Notes under the pieces: model-generated
Told to the model about the DNA's origin: nothing
Seen by the model: the letters and a program-made list of their open reading frames with translations, nothing else
Database searches by the model: none
Source of the DNA: CAYWRZ01 sp964460845
GTDB lineage: Bacteria > Bacteroidota > Bacteroidia > Flavobacteriales_D > UBA2798
Direction of reading: 5' to 3'
DNA length: 64,000 nt
Assembly (NCBI GenBank): GCA_964460845.1
Contig: CAYWRZ010000009.1
Location: 59,159 to 123,158, forward strand
Made by a program: the position numbers and the translations under genes
In this document: positions 42,820 through 52,967 of the stretch, one piece after another
How positions within the stretch are numbered: the stretch's first letter is position 1
Layout of the letters: the number at the start of each line of letters is the position of its first letter

Positions 42820-44322
42820 ATGAAAGACAAGAAAAAAGGTAAAAAGCTCACGACTGCATCCGGTAAGCCTTATACTGAAAATGAAAATTCGATGAGCGTA
42901 GGCGCTCGTGGGCCCTTGTTGCTTCAGGATTTTATCCTGCACGAAAAAATGGCGCATTTTAACCGCGAGCGTATTCCCGAAAGAGTGGTACATGCGAAAG
43001 GCACGGGTGCTTTCGGAACTTTTACTGTGACGCACGACATTAGTCAGTACTGCAAGGCCAAAATTTTCAATAAAATCGGGAAGCAAACAAAGGTGTTTGC
43101 CCGTTTTTCTACCGTGGGCGGAGAAAGGGGTAGCGCCGATACCGAACGTGATCCGCGCGGTTTTGCCTTGAAATTTTACACCGAAGACGGCAACTGGGAT
43201 TTGGTGGGAAATAACACGCCCGTTTTTTTTGTGAAAGACCCGAAGAAATTTTCTGATTTTATTCATACTCAAAAAAGAGATCCGCGTACGCATTGCAAGA
43301 GTCCGACGATGATGTGGGATTTTTGGAGCCTCAATCCCGAGAGCTTGCACCAGGTGCTTATTTTGATGAGCGATAGGGGTACACCCAAAGGATACCGGCA
43401 TATGCACGGATTCGGTTCGCATACCTTCTCTCTGATTAACGAAAAAAACGAGCTTGTATGGGTGAAATTTCACATCAAGAGCTTGCAGGGCATACAGAAT
43501 TTTACCGACGCGGAAGCCGGCGAAATGAAAGGAAAAGATCCCGATTATGCCCAGCGCGATTTGGTAGAAGCGATAGACCGGAAAGAGTTTCCGAAATGGG
43601 CCTTTAAAATTCAGGTCATGACACAGGAACAGGCCCGTAAATTTCCTTTTAACCCTTTCGATCTGACCAAAGTATGGCCGCATGGCGATTATCCGCTTAT
43701 CGATGTGGGAGTGCTGGAGCTGAATCAGATTCCTAAGAACTATTTTGCCGACGTGGAGCAATCGGCTTTTGCGCCCGCGCATGTGGTCGATGGTATAGGC
43801 TATTCGCCCGATAAAATGCTGCAGGGCAGGCTGCTTTCGTATCCCGATGCGCACCGTTACCGCCTGGGCGTCAATTACGAGCAGATACCCGTCAATAAAT
43901 GCCCGTACATGGTGGCCAATTATGAGCGCGACGGACAAATGCGGGTGGATGATAACGGGGCCGATTCGCCCAATTATTTTCCCAATAGCTTTGATGATAT
44001 TTATATCGACGAAAGCTATAAAGAACCGGCCATGCAATTAGACGAAGCTACAGCCGATTGGTTCGATCGCAACGGTCCTGGCGACGACGACCATTTTACC
44101 CAGCCCGGGCTGCTCTTTACCAAAGCGATGAACGACTACGACAGGCATAACCTCGTGTCGAATATCGTAGGGGCGATGAGCGGGATAGAAGGGCCGAAAA
44201 AAGAGCAGATCGTGCACCGGCAGCTTTGCCATTTCTTCAGGGCTGATCCGCGTTTGGGCGCCGCAGTAGCCAAAGGATTGGGCGTAGATATCGAGAAGGT
44301 AAGACAGCAACTCGGGCATTAA
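42820..44322 (+). CDS. katA: Monofunctional heme catalase
   Basis: A 500-residue clade-3 type catalase breaking down hydrogen peroxide. The distal His is in IPERVVHAKGTGAFGTF (about 54-70), the catalytic Asn in LVGNNTPVFF, and the proximal heme Tyr in RLLSYPDAHRYRLG (about 337-350). The N-terminus is Lys-rich (MKDKKKGKKLTTASGKPY) without a signal peptide, so it is cytoplasmic. The upstream 205 bases hold no other gene and no recognisable OxyR or PerR site by eye. Confidence 0.96.
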   Translation: MKDKKKGKKLTTASGKPYTENENSMSVGARGPLLLQDFILHEKMAHFNRERIPERVVHAKGTGAFGTFTVTHDISQYCKAKIFNKIGKQTKVFARFSTVGGERGSADTERDPRGFALKFYTEDGNWDLVGNNTPVFFVKDPKKFSDFIHTQKRDPRTHCKSPTMMWDFWSLNPESLHQVLILMSDRGTPKGYRHMHGFGSHTFSLINEKNELVWVKFHIKSLQGIQNFTDAEAGEMKGKDPDYAQRDLVEAIDRKEFPKWAFKIQVMTQEQARKFPFNPFDLTKVWPHGDYPLIDVGVLELNQIPKNYFADVEQSAFAPAHVVDGIGYSPDKMLQGRLLSYPDAHRYRLGVNYEQIPVNKCPYMVANYERDGQMRVDDNGADSPNYFPNSFDDIYIDESYKEPAMQLDEATADWFDRNGPGDDDHFTQPGLLFTKAMNDYDRHNLVSNIVGAMSGIEGPKKEQIVHRQLCHFFRADPRLGAAVAKGLGVDIEKVRQQLGH

Positions 44323-44412
44323 GTCCGGCGGTCTGAACAGATGCTTTTGGACGCTTAACCGATCGCTGCAAAAAAATGCCGTACTTCGTTTTCGGTAGCC
44401 AATTTACAGCGC

Positions 44413-44946
44413 ATGATCGATCCTTTTCCCGAAATTCACACGCCTCGTTTCAGGCTGCGCCAGTTTGGCGCGGCCGACCTTGCTTTTGTGTACAAAGGAT
44501 TATCCGATCCGCAGGTAATACGGTATTACGGCGTAAGTTTCGATTCGCCCGAGGCTACGCGTACGCAGCTTGAATGGTATGCCGCGCTGGAGAAAAATAA
44601 AACCGGCATTTGGTGGGCTATCTGTGATGCCGAAGAGCAGACCCCGCTCGGAGCGGCGGGCTTGAATAACCTCGTAGCTCCGCACCGCAAAGCAGAGCTC
44701 GGATTTTGGCTCCTGCCCGAATATTGGGGCAATGGTATTATTCAGGAAGCCGTACCTTTTATTTGCCGTTATGCCTTCGATACACTGGGCTTGCACCGCA
44801 TCGAAGCCTTTGTCGAAACGGAAAATGAAAACTCGGCCCGTACCCTGCGCAAATTGAATTTTAGGCACGAAGGCACCATGTCTGATTGTGAGGTAAAAAA
44901 CGGAAAATTCCTGAGCCTCGATATTTACGCACGCATCAGGCGCTGA
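44413..44946 (+). CDS. GNAT acetyltransferase (RimJ/RimL type)
   Basis: A 177-residue acetyltransferase. It opens IHTPRFRLRQFGAADLAFVYKGL, then LGAAGLNNLVAPHRKAELGFWLLPEYWGNGIIQEA (motif A with the acetyl-CoA loop) and LHRIEAFVETENENSARTLRKLNFRHEGTM. This is the RimJ/RimL pattern, whose members modify protein N-termini or small amines. The precise target is unknown. It lies about 90 bases behind katA, so it may or may not be co-transcribed. Confidence 0.88.
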   Translation: MIDPFPEIHTPRFRLRQFGAADLAFVYKGLSDPQVIRYYGVSFDSPEATRTQLEWYAALEKNKTGIWWAICDAEEQTPLGAAGLNNLVAPHRKAELGFWLLPEYWGNGIIQEAVPFICRYAFDTLGLHRIEAFVETENENSARTLRKLNFRHEGTMSDCEVKNGKFLSLDIYARIRR

Positions 44947-44967
44947 AAAGCAGAACCGCTTTTAGAC

Positions 44968-45210
44968 TTACAGAATTTTACTTCTGCTATCCGGCCTTTC
45001 GCCCGGTCGTGGACCCTTATTCCCTTGCCAGAAAAAGATGGCATACAGCACGATAAACACAATCAGCGCTACCCCCAGCACCGCTAAGGTAAGCAGCGAC
45101 CGACCGTAAAACAGCGGATCCAAATCAACGATCCCCCATATTTGAAGAATAATCAGTGTGGTGACCGCAATCGCGAGTCCCATAGCAATAATACCGAGTA
45201 ATTGTCGCAT
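44968..45210 (-). CDS. Small two-helix membrane protein
   Basis: An 80-residue protein with two hydrophobic helices (about 5-27 and 40-64) and a polar C-terminal tail rich in Arg, Pro and Gly (GNKGPRPGERPDSRSKIL). No known family. The clean ATG and length suggest a real gene, though no cofactor or ligand site is visible. It lies between a convergent acetyltransferase gene and xerD on the same strand, with a 60-base gap to the latter. Confidence 0.55.
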   Translation of the reverse strand: MRQLLGIIAMGLAIAVTTLIILQIWGIVDLDPLFYGRSLLTLAVLGVALIVFIVLYAIFFWQGNKGPRPGERPDSRSKIL

Positions 45211-45270
45211 AGCGTAAAAATCAAATCAAGGCTAATGTACATATTTATGCAATGCCAATCAATACGTTAC

Positions 45271-46170
45271 CTACTGAGCCGAACGGGGATGCAAGAGAAT
45301 GGTTTCCCGGAGCCTTGCACGCGAGATATGCGTATAAATTTCGGTCGTGATAATGCTTTCGTGGCCTAACATTTCCTGCACGGCTCTAAGGTCGGCACCC
45401 GCTTCGACCAGCACCGTGGCAAACGAATGCCTGAATGTATGCGGACTCACGGTTTTGTAGATACCGGCTTTCTGTGCCAGGGCTTTTACCAGTTGAAATA
45501 CCGCTATGCGACTTAAGCCTTTACCCCGGTGATTGAGAAAAAGAATGTCTTCGTAACCCGCTTGCGGAGCGAGGTGGTTGCGTGTATGCGTGAGGTAATG
45601 CTTGATTTGCCGAAGCACCTGTCCGAATACCGGTACCAAACGTTCCTTGTTGCCTTTACCCGTGATACGGATAAAGCCGTCCTGAAAATAAACTTCCGAC
45701 AGCTTCAGAGTAATCAATTCGCTCACCCTGAGTCCGCAGGCATACAGCACTTCGAGCATGGCTTTGTTCCTTTCTCCCTGGGGCATGCTGAGATCGATGG
45801 CGGCTATCATCGCCATCACTTCTTCGTGGTTCAGCGTATCGGGAAGCTTTCGTGCTTTTTGAGGCATCACCAGCAGTTCGGCGGGATTGCTTTCGATGAC
45901 CTGTTCCAGCATCAGGTACTGAAAAAAACCACGTATGCCCGAGAGGATACGGGCTTGCGAAGAGGCCGCTAAGCCGAGATCATAGAGGTACGCGATAAAA
46001 TTCTCCAGATCCTGATGCGTAATTTTTGAAGGCGGTTTTTCGCCGGTAGCCAGCGTATGCGTATGCAGATGCCTTACATCGCGAAGGTAGTTCTCCACGC
46101 TGTTTTCTGACAGCGATTTTTCGAGCTTCAGGTGTGCTTTGTAACCTTTTATGGCGGTAGGCCAGTTCAT
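45271..46170 (-). CDS. xerD: Site-specific tyrosine recombinase XerD
   Basis: A 299-residue phage-integrase-family recombinase that resolves chromosome dimers with a XerC partner at dif. The N-terminal SAM-like DNA-binding domain is at about 1-88 (YKAHLKLEKSLSENSVENYLRDVRHL). The catalytic domain has the Arg of ACGLRVSELITL, Lys in TGKGNKERLVP, HTFRHSFATVLVEAG, GHESIITTEIYTHI and the nucleophile Tyr near 280. Length matches XerD. It is divergent from aroQ, with only 38 bases between the start codons. Confidence 0.95.
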   Translation of the reverse strand: MNWPTAIKGYKAHLKLEKSLSENSVENYLRDVRHLHTHTLATGEKPPSKITHQDLENFIAYLYDLGLAASSQARILSGIRGFFQYLMLEQVIESNPAELLVMPQKARKLPDTLNHEEVMAMIAAIDLSMPQGERNKAMLEVLYACGLRVSELITLKLSEVYFQDGFIRITGKGNKERLVPVFGQVLRQIKHYLTHTRNHLAPQAGYEDILFLNHRGKGLSRIAVFQLVKALAQKAGIYKTVSPHTFRHSFATVLVEAGADLRAVQEMLGHESIITTEIYTHISRARLRETILLHPRSAQ

Positions 46171-46208
46171 TTCCCGGAGGTGAAGGTTTAATTTTTTACA
46201 TTTGGAAC

Positions 46209-46637
46209 ATGAAGGTGCTGATAGTTAACGGTCCGAATTTAAACCTTTTGGGAGTAAGGGAGAAATCGGTTTATGGAAACCGTTCTTTCGAAGAATATTT
46301 ACCCTTGCTTCGGGCACGTTATCCGCAGGTTGAACTTGCTTTTTTTCAGAGCAATGTGGAAGGTGAGCTGATCAATTGCCTGCAGGAACACGGTTTTGGA
46401 AAAAGTCAGGCCATTATTTTTAATCCGGGTGGCTACACCCATACTTCGGTAGCTTTGGCCGATACGCTGGCTGCGCTGCGTACTCCCGTAATTGAAGTGC
46501 ACCTTTCTAACCTCTACGCCCGCGAAGAATACAGGCAGGTATCGCTTACCGCCCGGCATTGTCGTGGAGCGATTACGGGTTTCGGACTCGAAAGCTACGA
46601 GTTGGCTTTACTGGCCTTTCTTACTACCCCTCTTTGA
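46209..46637 (+). CDS. aroQ: 3-Dehydroquinate dehydratase, type II
   Basis: Shikimate-pathway enzyme, 142 residues, dodecameric flavodoxin-like fold. It opens MKVLIVNGPNLNLLGVREKSVYG with the catalytic Arg/Tyr loop, FFQSNVEGELINCLQEHG, FNPGGYTHTSVALADTLAAL and VIEVHLSNLYAREEYRQVS with the catalytic His. A TACATTTG box ends 4 bases before the ATG, so the message may be leaderless. Its stop codon overlaps the TTG start of the following sensor gene (TTGA), so the two are coupled although unrelated in function. Confidence 0.95.
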   Translation: MKVLIVNGPNLNLLGVREKSVYGNRSFEEYLPLLRARYPQVELAFFQSNVEGELINCLQEHGFGKSQAIIFNPGGYTHTSVALADTLAALRTPVIEVHLSNLYAREEYRQVSLTARHCRGAITGFGLESYELALLAFLTTPL

Positions 46638-49600
46638 TACCCAAACGCTACATAGCGGCTTTTTTGGGATGTATTGCGGTACTGTCGTTGCGGGCACAGG
46701 AATACCATTTCAGACCTATAGGAAAAGAGCACGGATTGTCGCAAAGCAGGGTAAACGCTATTCTGCAAGACAGCGAAGGATTTATCTGGATAGGAACCGA
46801 CGACGGACTGAATCGTTACAACGGAAAAGATTTTACGATCTATAAAAACGATCCCCGCCACGAGACCTCGCTCTCCGATAACTGGATCAACTGCCTGCTG
46901 GAAGAGCCCGGTGCCGGATTGTGGATCGGTACCATTGAAGGCGGACTCAATTTTTACGACAAATACCGTGGCACATTTCGTGCTTACCGCGATGAACCGC
47001 AGGATGCGGAGAACCCGGTTCACGATAAGGTGTATGCGCTTGTGCGCCGCGATGCACAGAGTCTTTGGGTAGGTACGCACAAGGGGCTTCACCTTTTTGA
47101 TACCCGCGCCGGCGAATATATTTCTTATCCGGTGCTAACCGATTCATCGAGCATGCCGCCTCAGGATCAGGTGCGTGCATTGCTGCTCGATCGCGAAGGC
47201 ATTCTTTGGATAGGTACTTTTCGCAGCGGTTTGTATTCGTACAACCAGGCTACGGGGCGTTTTACCGCACATACCGAGCGCGATGCCAAGGGGGCATACC
47301 GTTTTTCCGGCACACACCGCATTCGCAGCCTGTACCAGGATAGTGGCGCTGCGATTTGGGTAGGTTACGAGTCGGCCGGACTAAGCCGTTTGGATCGTCG
47401 TACAGGCATTTTTACGCACTATCTTTCTGGAATAGGAGAACCGCAGCGTTTGCCGCACGGGCGGGTAACCGGATTTCTGGAAGACCGCTTCGGACAGCTT
47501 TGGGTAGGTACCGGCGGCGGACTTTGCGTTTACAATTCCGTTCAGGATAATTTCAGCGTGATTCGTGCCGATCATAATCCTTATTCCCTGCGCGACAATC
47601 AGATCAGAGTGCTTTTTGAGGATCGGGCGCATTCTTTGTGGCTGGGTACCGAGATGCAGGGCGTAGCGGTATTTCACCGTTCGTCGGGTCGTTTTAACCA
47701 CGTAGTGCTTCCTTCCCACAAAGGCAATCCCGATCGTATTTCCGAACCCGTAGTCGCTTTTGCGGAAGATCCGCAGCAACAGATTTGGATAGGTACGCAG
47801 AGCTCCGGAATAGTCGTGTATGATCGCCGTACAGGAGCGTTTACCGCCTATCCGCAGGAGATAAATCGTACCCATGATCAGATTCTTTGTCTATATGCTT
47901 CGGGCAATAAAATGTGGTTTGGTACCCGTGGCGGAGGCTTTAATTTTTACGATTTCGAGACCCGCCGCTTTGGGCAGCCTGTGGTCATGGGCGGCAAAGA
48001 GGGCTTGCAGCATCCTACCGTATTCGATATATGCGCCGATAAAAAAGGGAACCTTTGGCTGGCTACCTGGGGCGGCTTGTACCGTTATCATCCCGACAGC
48101 GCTTCCGTAAAATTATATACTACCGCCGAAGGCTTGTCGCACAACGTGATTTATGCTTTGCATTGCGATACGAAAGGTCAGATTTGGATAGGCACTAATG
48201 GGGGGGGCTTGTGTCGCTTCGATCCGGCTTCGGAAATATTTACGGAGTGGAAAAAAGACGCGAATACGGTGCACTGTATTGCCGAAGGTCCTGACAGCAC
48301 CTTTTGGCTGGGCACCAAAAACGGACTTAGTCATTTCGACCCCCGTACCGAGCTGTTTGTCAATTACACGGAACTTGATGGCTTGTCGGGCAATTTTATA
48401 AACGGCATTCTGTTCGATCGGAAGGGCAATCTGTGGATCAGCACCAACAACGGACTGACGCGTTTTAACCCCGACAGGCAGGAGGAAGGACAGCACGATA
48501 TGCGCAGGTACCATGCCGAAGAAGGCTTGCAGGGCGATGAGTTTAATCGAAATGCGTTTTTGAAAACACGCGACGGGCGACTTTTTTTCGGCGGCACCAA
48601 CGGGTTTAACCATTTTACACCCGAGCAGGTTATCGACAATCCGTATGCGCCTCCTTTGGTGTTTACCGCTTTTCAGGTATTGGGAAAAGCGTATCCGCTC
48701 GATACGTTAATTACCTATAAGCGGCAGATAGAATTGCCCTATTACGATAATTTTTTCTCTTTCGAATTTGCCGCGCTTGATTATGTATTGCCCGAGCAAA
48801 ATCTGTATTCGTATAAAATGGAAGGCTACGACGAAGACTGGTCGATACCGGGTACACGTTCTTTTGCCAGCTATACCGGGTTGCCTGGGGGCGAATATAT
48901 ATTCCGTGTACGGGGCAGCAACAGCGACGGTGTATGGAACGAAGAAGGCATTTCCATCCGTATTCGTGTGGTGCCGCCTTTTTACGCGACCCCTTTGTTT
49001 TATGCGGGTTGTGTACTGTTGGGCATCTTGCTGGTCTTTATTACCATTCGCTTGCGCTTAGCCGGTATTCGCAAAGATCGGAAAAAGCTCAGGCAGATGG
49101 TCGCTTTGCGTACCCGCGAGCTTGAAGCGAAAAATGCCGATGTAATGAGCAGCATAGGCTATGCCCGGCTTATACAGGAAGCCCTTTTGCCCGATCGGGC
49201 ATTGATCCGTGCAAAATTGCCCGAGAGCTTTATTTTTTATCGTCCCAAAGAAATAGTGAGCGGTGACTTTTACTGGTTTGCACACCTGGGCGATAAAATT
49301 ATGCTGGCCGTAGTCGATTGTACGGGACACGGCGTACCGGGGGCTTTTATGAGTGTGATTGGGCATAATCTGCTTAACCAGATTGTCAGAGAGAAAAAAG
49401 TAAGCGATCCGGCGCAGGTGCTTTGGCTTTTGCGCGATGCCGTGCGGCAGGCGCTGGGGCAGGACGGGCGTACCGAAAACCGCGACGGGATGGATGTGGC
49501 CTGCTGCACCTTCGACACCCGCACCCGGGAGCTTTATTTTGCAGGGGCTTTTCGCTCGCTGATCCTTATTCGTCAGGGCAACCTCGAAAAAATAGACGGC

Positions 49601-49891
49601 GATAAGATACCCATTGGCGGTGCGAAAATAAATACCGGAGAAAGTTACCAGACCCACGTAAGGCAGTTGCAGCCGGGCGATACCTTTTATATCTATTCAG
49701 ACGGTTTTCCGGATCAGTTTGGCGGTGCGCAAGGCAAAAAATTCATGACTAAATCCCTACACCGGTTTTTGCTGCAGATACAGGAAAAAAATATGGACGA
49801 GCAGCAGGTGCTTTTGGAAGAGACCTTCGATACCTGGAAGGGGGAATTGGAGCAGGTCGATGATGTGCTGATGATAGGAGTGAGGGTGTAA
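46634..49891 (+). CDS. Two-component regulator propeller protein with PP2C/SpoIIE output
   Basis: A 1085-residue membrane sensor. The N-terminal signal peptide (MIPKRYIAAFLGCIAVLSLRAQ) is followed by about twelve propeller repeats of the 'two-component regulator propeller' type, for example LQDSEGFIWIGTDDGLNRYNG. These form two beta-propellers in the periplasm. Then come a Y_Y_Y domain (about 710-800), one membrane helix (about 806-826), a short coil and a SpoIIE/PP2C phosphatase (about 870-1085) with EIVSGDFYW, VDCTGHGVPGAFMS and the acidic SDGFPDQFG. Start: TTG at 46634 sharing TTGA with the aroQ stop. The ATG-less opening at 46559 would lie inside aroQ. No kinase domain. Confidence 0.88.
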   Translation: MIPKRYIAAFLGCIAVLSLRAQEYHFRPIGKEHGLSQSRVNAILQDSEGFIWIGTDDGLNRYNGKDFTIYKNDPRHETSLSDNWINCLLEEPGAGLWIGTIEGGLNFYDKYRGTFRAYRDEPQDAENPVHDKVYALVRRDAQSLWVGTHKGLHLFDTRAGEYISYPVLTDSSSMPPQDQVRALLLDREGILWIGTFRSGLYSYNQATGRFTAHTERDAKGAYRFSGTHRIRSLYQDSGAAIWVGYESAGLSRLDRRTGIFTHYLSGIGEPQRLPHGRVTGFLEDRFGQLWVGTGGGLCVYNSVQDNFSVIRADHNPYSLRDNQIRVLFEDRAHSLWLGTEMQGVAVFHRSSGRFNHVVLPSHKGNPDRISEPVVAFAEDPQQQIWIGTQSSGIVVYDRRTGAFTAYPQEINRTHDQILCLYASGNKMWFGTRGGGFNFYDFETRRFGQPVVMGGKEGLQHPTVFDICADKKGNLWLATWGGLYRYHPDSASVKLYTTAEGLSHNVIYALHCDTKGQIWIGTNGGGLCRFDPASEIFTEWKKDANTVHCIAEGPDSTFWLGTKNGLSHFDPRTELFVNYTELDGLSGNFINGILFDRKGNLWISTNNGLTRFNPDRQEEGQHDMRRYHAEEGLQGDEFNRNAFLKTRDGRLFFGGTNGFNHFTPEQVIDNPYAPPLVFTAFQVLGKAYPLDTLITYKRQIELPYYDNFFSFEFAALDYVLPEQNLYSYKMEGYDEDWSIPGTRSFASYTGLPGGEYIFRVRGSNSDGVWNEEGISIRIRVVPPFYATPLFYAGCVLLGILLVFITIRLRLAGIRKDRKKLRQMVALRTRELEAKNADVMSSIGYARLIQEALLPDRALIRAKLPESFIFYRPKEIVSGDFYWFAHLGDKIMLAVVDCTGHGVPGAFMSVIGHNLLNQIVREKKVSDPAQVLWLLRDAVRQALGQDGRTENRDGMDVACCTFDTRTRELYFAGAFRSLILIRQGNLEKIDGDKIPIGGAKINTGESYQTHVRQLQPGDTFYIYSDGFPDQFGGAQGKKFMTKSLHRFLLQIQEKNMDEQQVLLEETFDTWKGELEQVDDVLMIGVRV

Positions 49892-49929
49892 ATTCGTTAA
49901 AATGTGTAGCTTCACAGGATTGCCGAACA

Positions 49930-52900
49930 ATGAAAACAGCGATCCGGATGAATAGACCTGTAAATTGGGGATCTGCACTACTGAAAAAGTGGGGCCTTCT
50001 TCTTTTTTTGTTGCTTCAGCAATCGGCTTTTTGCCAGTCCGGCAAGCTGGTATCCCACCCGGCGTTTATTCATTATACCGTAGAAGACGGACTGGCCAGT
50101 TCCGAGGTATATCAGGTCAAGCAGGATTCGAAGGGGTATATTTGGTTTGCCACTTCGCACGGAGTTAGCCGCTATAACGGATACGAGTTCCAGAATTTTT
50201 CGGTCACCGACGGCTTGCCCGACAATACCGTGCTCGAAATTTTTGAAGATAATTTCGGGCGCATCTGGTTCTTGCCTATTTCCTGTGTGCTATCGTATTA
50301 TTACGAAGGGAAAATTTATCAATACGAGTACAACGATTTAATAAGAAAAGTAGCTAATTTTTCTACCAAATCGGGATTTTATATCGATAAAAAGGGAAAT
50401 GTATTTATCAGCATTTTCACAGAAGGACTGTTTCGTATTTCGCCAGACGGTGAGCTTACCTCTTATTTTACCGATCAAAATGCAGAGGATGTGTTTAGCA
50501 TCAAAGAAGTGGACTCCTTGCAGCTTCTCAATGCGTTACGATTTAAAGAAGTTCGGGATAGAGCCACTATTTTCTTCGATACCCGAACCATTAAAGGGCG
50601 GGCAAACATTTCGACGCGAATCGATATGAAAGCGTACACCGCTTCGCTTTATACCGATGCCGGAGAAATCATCCTGAGCAATTATACCCGACTATTTATT
50701 TTCAAAAGCCTAAATGAGTACCAGATAGAGATTTTCCCGGATTACATTACCTGGGTGAGTCAGGATCGGGACAAAAATATTTGGGTGGGCACCTATAAAA
50801 AGGGCGTCTGGATGATGCCCGGTGGAGATTTTCGAACCCGAATAAATTATTTCCCCAATCGTTTTGTGACAAGCGTATTGCAGGATCATGAAAATAACTA
50901 TTGGTTTTCTACCGGCGATAATGCGGTGTATTACCTGCCTTCTACCAAAGTAACCAGTTACCTGAACAAACCCGGATACGAACCCGAGCAGGTACATTCT
51001 ATCGTAACCGACGGTAAGCAGATTTATGCGGCCTCACCGACTTCGCTGTATGTGATTTCCCCCGACAAATCGGTGCAGATTATTCGAAGCGGAGAACCGG
51101 GCGACAGTTCGGAGATGTACAAGATTTTTTACGATAAATCCATGCATCGGCTTTTAGTATCACGTTTTTCAAATCCTTATGCCATTGATCTGCATTCGGA
51201 TAAAACATTAGATTACATATTTGCCGGATTTTACAGCATTACCGACCGGATTGACGACCGTTACTGGAGCGTGGGAGCCGTCGGTCTGGCCATGTATGAC
51301 ACCACGATGAAGGTGAATTTCAAGGAGAATGCGGTGCTTAAGCAAAAATTTCCTCAGTATGTACGGGCAAATGTGCTGAAACCTTTCGGAGACTCCTGCT
51401 TTTTGATAGGTGCTATGCAGGGCTTGTTTCTGTTTTCTCACAAAACCTTGTCTCAGGTAGCTGATTTCGGAGAAAAGCAGCCGCTGCTTCGTCAGCGTAT
51501 TTTGGATTTGGAAATTCTGCCTGACAGCAACGTAGTATTGGCTACTAAAGGCGGAGGCGTTATATTTTACGATATCCGGCAAGATACCCTTTATCATATC
51601 AGTCAACGGCAGGGCTTGAGCAACGACAACGTGAACGGCCTCTGTGTAAGGGGCGATACCGTATGGTGTGCCACCAACAACGGCTTAAGCCGTATTATTC
51701 TTTCTTCGAAGCATCCTTTTACCTACCGGATACAGGTGTATAGTGTGGGCGACGGACTGGTATCGAACGAGATAAAGGATGTGCTCTATTTCAATAACGA
51801 ATTGTGGCTGGCGACCAACAAGGGGATTTCTTATTTCGAACCGAAGGACTTATCCTCGCAGCAGGTCAAAATACCCTTACACATCACGCAGTTGCTTATA
51901 AATGATAAAGCGCGGCCTATACAGCCTCATTACGAGCTGCCTTATTATGAAAACAATGTGAAAATCAGCTATACAGGCTTGAACTATAAAAAAACGGGGC
52001 ATTTGCGGTACCGTTATATGATGACCGGACTGGATACCGGCTGGACTTATACGCAGCAACGCGAAATACAATTTACCACCCTTCCTCCTGGTACCTATAC
52101 ATTTATGCTTTCCATACAGGAAAAAGATGGTCAGTGGAGCGAAACTCCCTTGCGTATCCAGTTTTTAATAGAGGCTCCTTTTTGGAAAACCTGGGTGTTC
52201 CTTTTCATTTCGGCATTACTTTTGCTATACCTCACTTTTCGGATCGTGAGATACCGTTTTCGAAGAATCCAGCGTGAAAGGGAAAAGCGGGAAGAGCTGG
52301 ACAGAACCCTGATGAGCCTCAAACAGAAAGCTTTACGCGCGCAGATGAATCCGCATTTTACGTTTAACGTCATGAATTCCATTCAGCACTTTATTCTGTA
52401 CAAGGATGAGGTGTCGGCTCATCGTTACCTGGCAAAATTTTCGCGCCTCATGCGCGCCATCCTGAATAATTCGGAGCAGGATACCGTTTCGCTCAGCGAA
52501 GAAGTCAAAGCGCTCGAATTATACCTGGAGCTCGAAGCCATGCGTTTTGATCAGGCTTTCAGCTACGAAATAAACGTGAGTCAGGAGGTGAATCGTAGTC
52601 AGGTGCAGATTCCTTCCATGCTTATTCAACCTTATGTAGAAAATGCCATTAAGCACGGTATTCTTCCTTCGCCACGTTCGGGGAAAATACGGATTACGAT
52701 CGGCATCGAGGCGAGCCATTTGAAATGCGTGATAGAAGACAATGGAATTGGTCGAAGCAGAGCCGCCGAAAATAAAACGCAATCAGAGTACCGCTCGATG
52801 GGGACTTTTATTACCCGCGAACGTCTTACCGCCATTAACCGGCTTTACGGAAGCTCTTTGTCTGAGAATATCATTGATCTTCAAGACGAAAACGGCAATC

Positions 52901-52959
52901 CGACCGGTACAAGGGTCGAAATATTTATCTCCTTAACCGGTGTCACCGAAATAAACTGA
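49930..52959 (+). CDS. Propeller-domain LytS-like sensor histidine kinase
   Basis: A 1009-residue membrane kinase. The signal-like helix is at 20-38, followed by a periplasmic double beta-propeller (LVKQDSKGYIWFATSHGVSRYNG and similar repeats, to about 650), a Y_Y_Y domain (about 655-730), one membrane helix (about 742-765) and a coil. The His_kinase (PF06580) domain follows with MNPHFTFNVMNSIQHFI (phospho-acceptor His) and the ATPase lobe ENAIKHGILP...VIEDNGIGR. Such kinases signal to LytTR regulators; the matching regulator follows in 9 bases. Trigger unknown. Confidence 0.92.
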   Translation: MKTAIRMNRPVNWGSALLKKWGLLLFLLLQQSAFCQSGKLVSHPAFIHYTVEDGLASSEVYQVKQDSKGYIWFATSHGVSRYNGYEFQNFSVTDGLPDNTVLEIFEDNFGRIWFLPISCVLSYYYEGKIYQYEYNDLIRKVANFSTKSGFYIDKKGNVFISIFTEGLFRISPDGELTSYFTDQNAEDVFSIKEVDSLQLLNALRFKEVRDRATIFFDTRTIKGRANISTRIDMKAYTASLYTDAGEIILSNYTRLFIFKSLNEYQIEIFPDYITWVSQDRDKNIWVGTYKKGVWMMPGGDFRTRINYFPNRFVTSVLQDHENNYWFSTGDNAVYYLPSTKVTSYLNKPGYEPEQVHSIVTDGKQIYAASPTSLYVISPDKSVQIIRSGEPGDSSEMYKIFYDKSMHRLLVSRFSNPYAIDLHSDKTLDYIFAGFYSITDRIDDRYWSVGAVGLAMYDTTMKVNFKENAVLKQKFPQYVRANVLKPFGDSCFLIGAMQGLFLFSHKTLSQVADFGEKQPLLRQRILDLEILPDSNVVLATKGGGVIFYDIRQDTLYHISQRQGLSNDNVNGLCVRGDTVWCATNNGLSRIILSSKHPFTYRIQVYSVGDGLVSNEIKDVLYFNNELWLATNKGISYFEPKDLSSQQVKIPLHITQLLINDKARPIQPHYELPYYENNVKISYTGLNYKKTGHLRYRYMMTGLDTGWTYTQQREIQFTTLPPGTYTFMLSIQEKDGQWSETPLRIQFLIEAPFWKTWVFLFISALLLLYLTFRIVRYRFRRIQREREKREELDRTLMSLKQKALRAQMNPHFTFNVMNSIQHFILYKDEVSAHRYLAKFSRLMRAILNNSEQDTVSLSEEVKALELYLELEAMRFDQAFSYEINVSQEVNRSQVQIPSMLIQPYVENAIKHGILPSPRSGKIRITIGIEASHLKCVIEDNGIGRSRAAENKTQSEYRSMGTFITRERLTAINRLYGSSLSENIIDLQDENGNPTGTRVEIFISLTGVTEIN

Positions 52960-52967
52960 ACAGGTAC

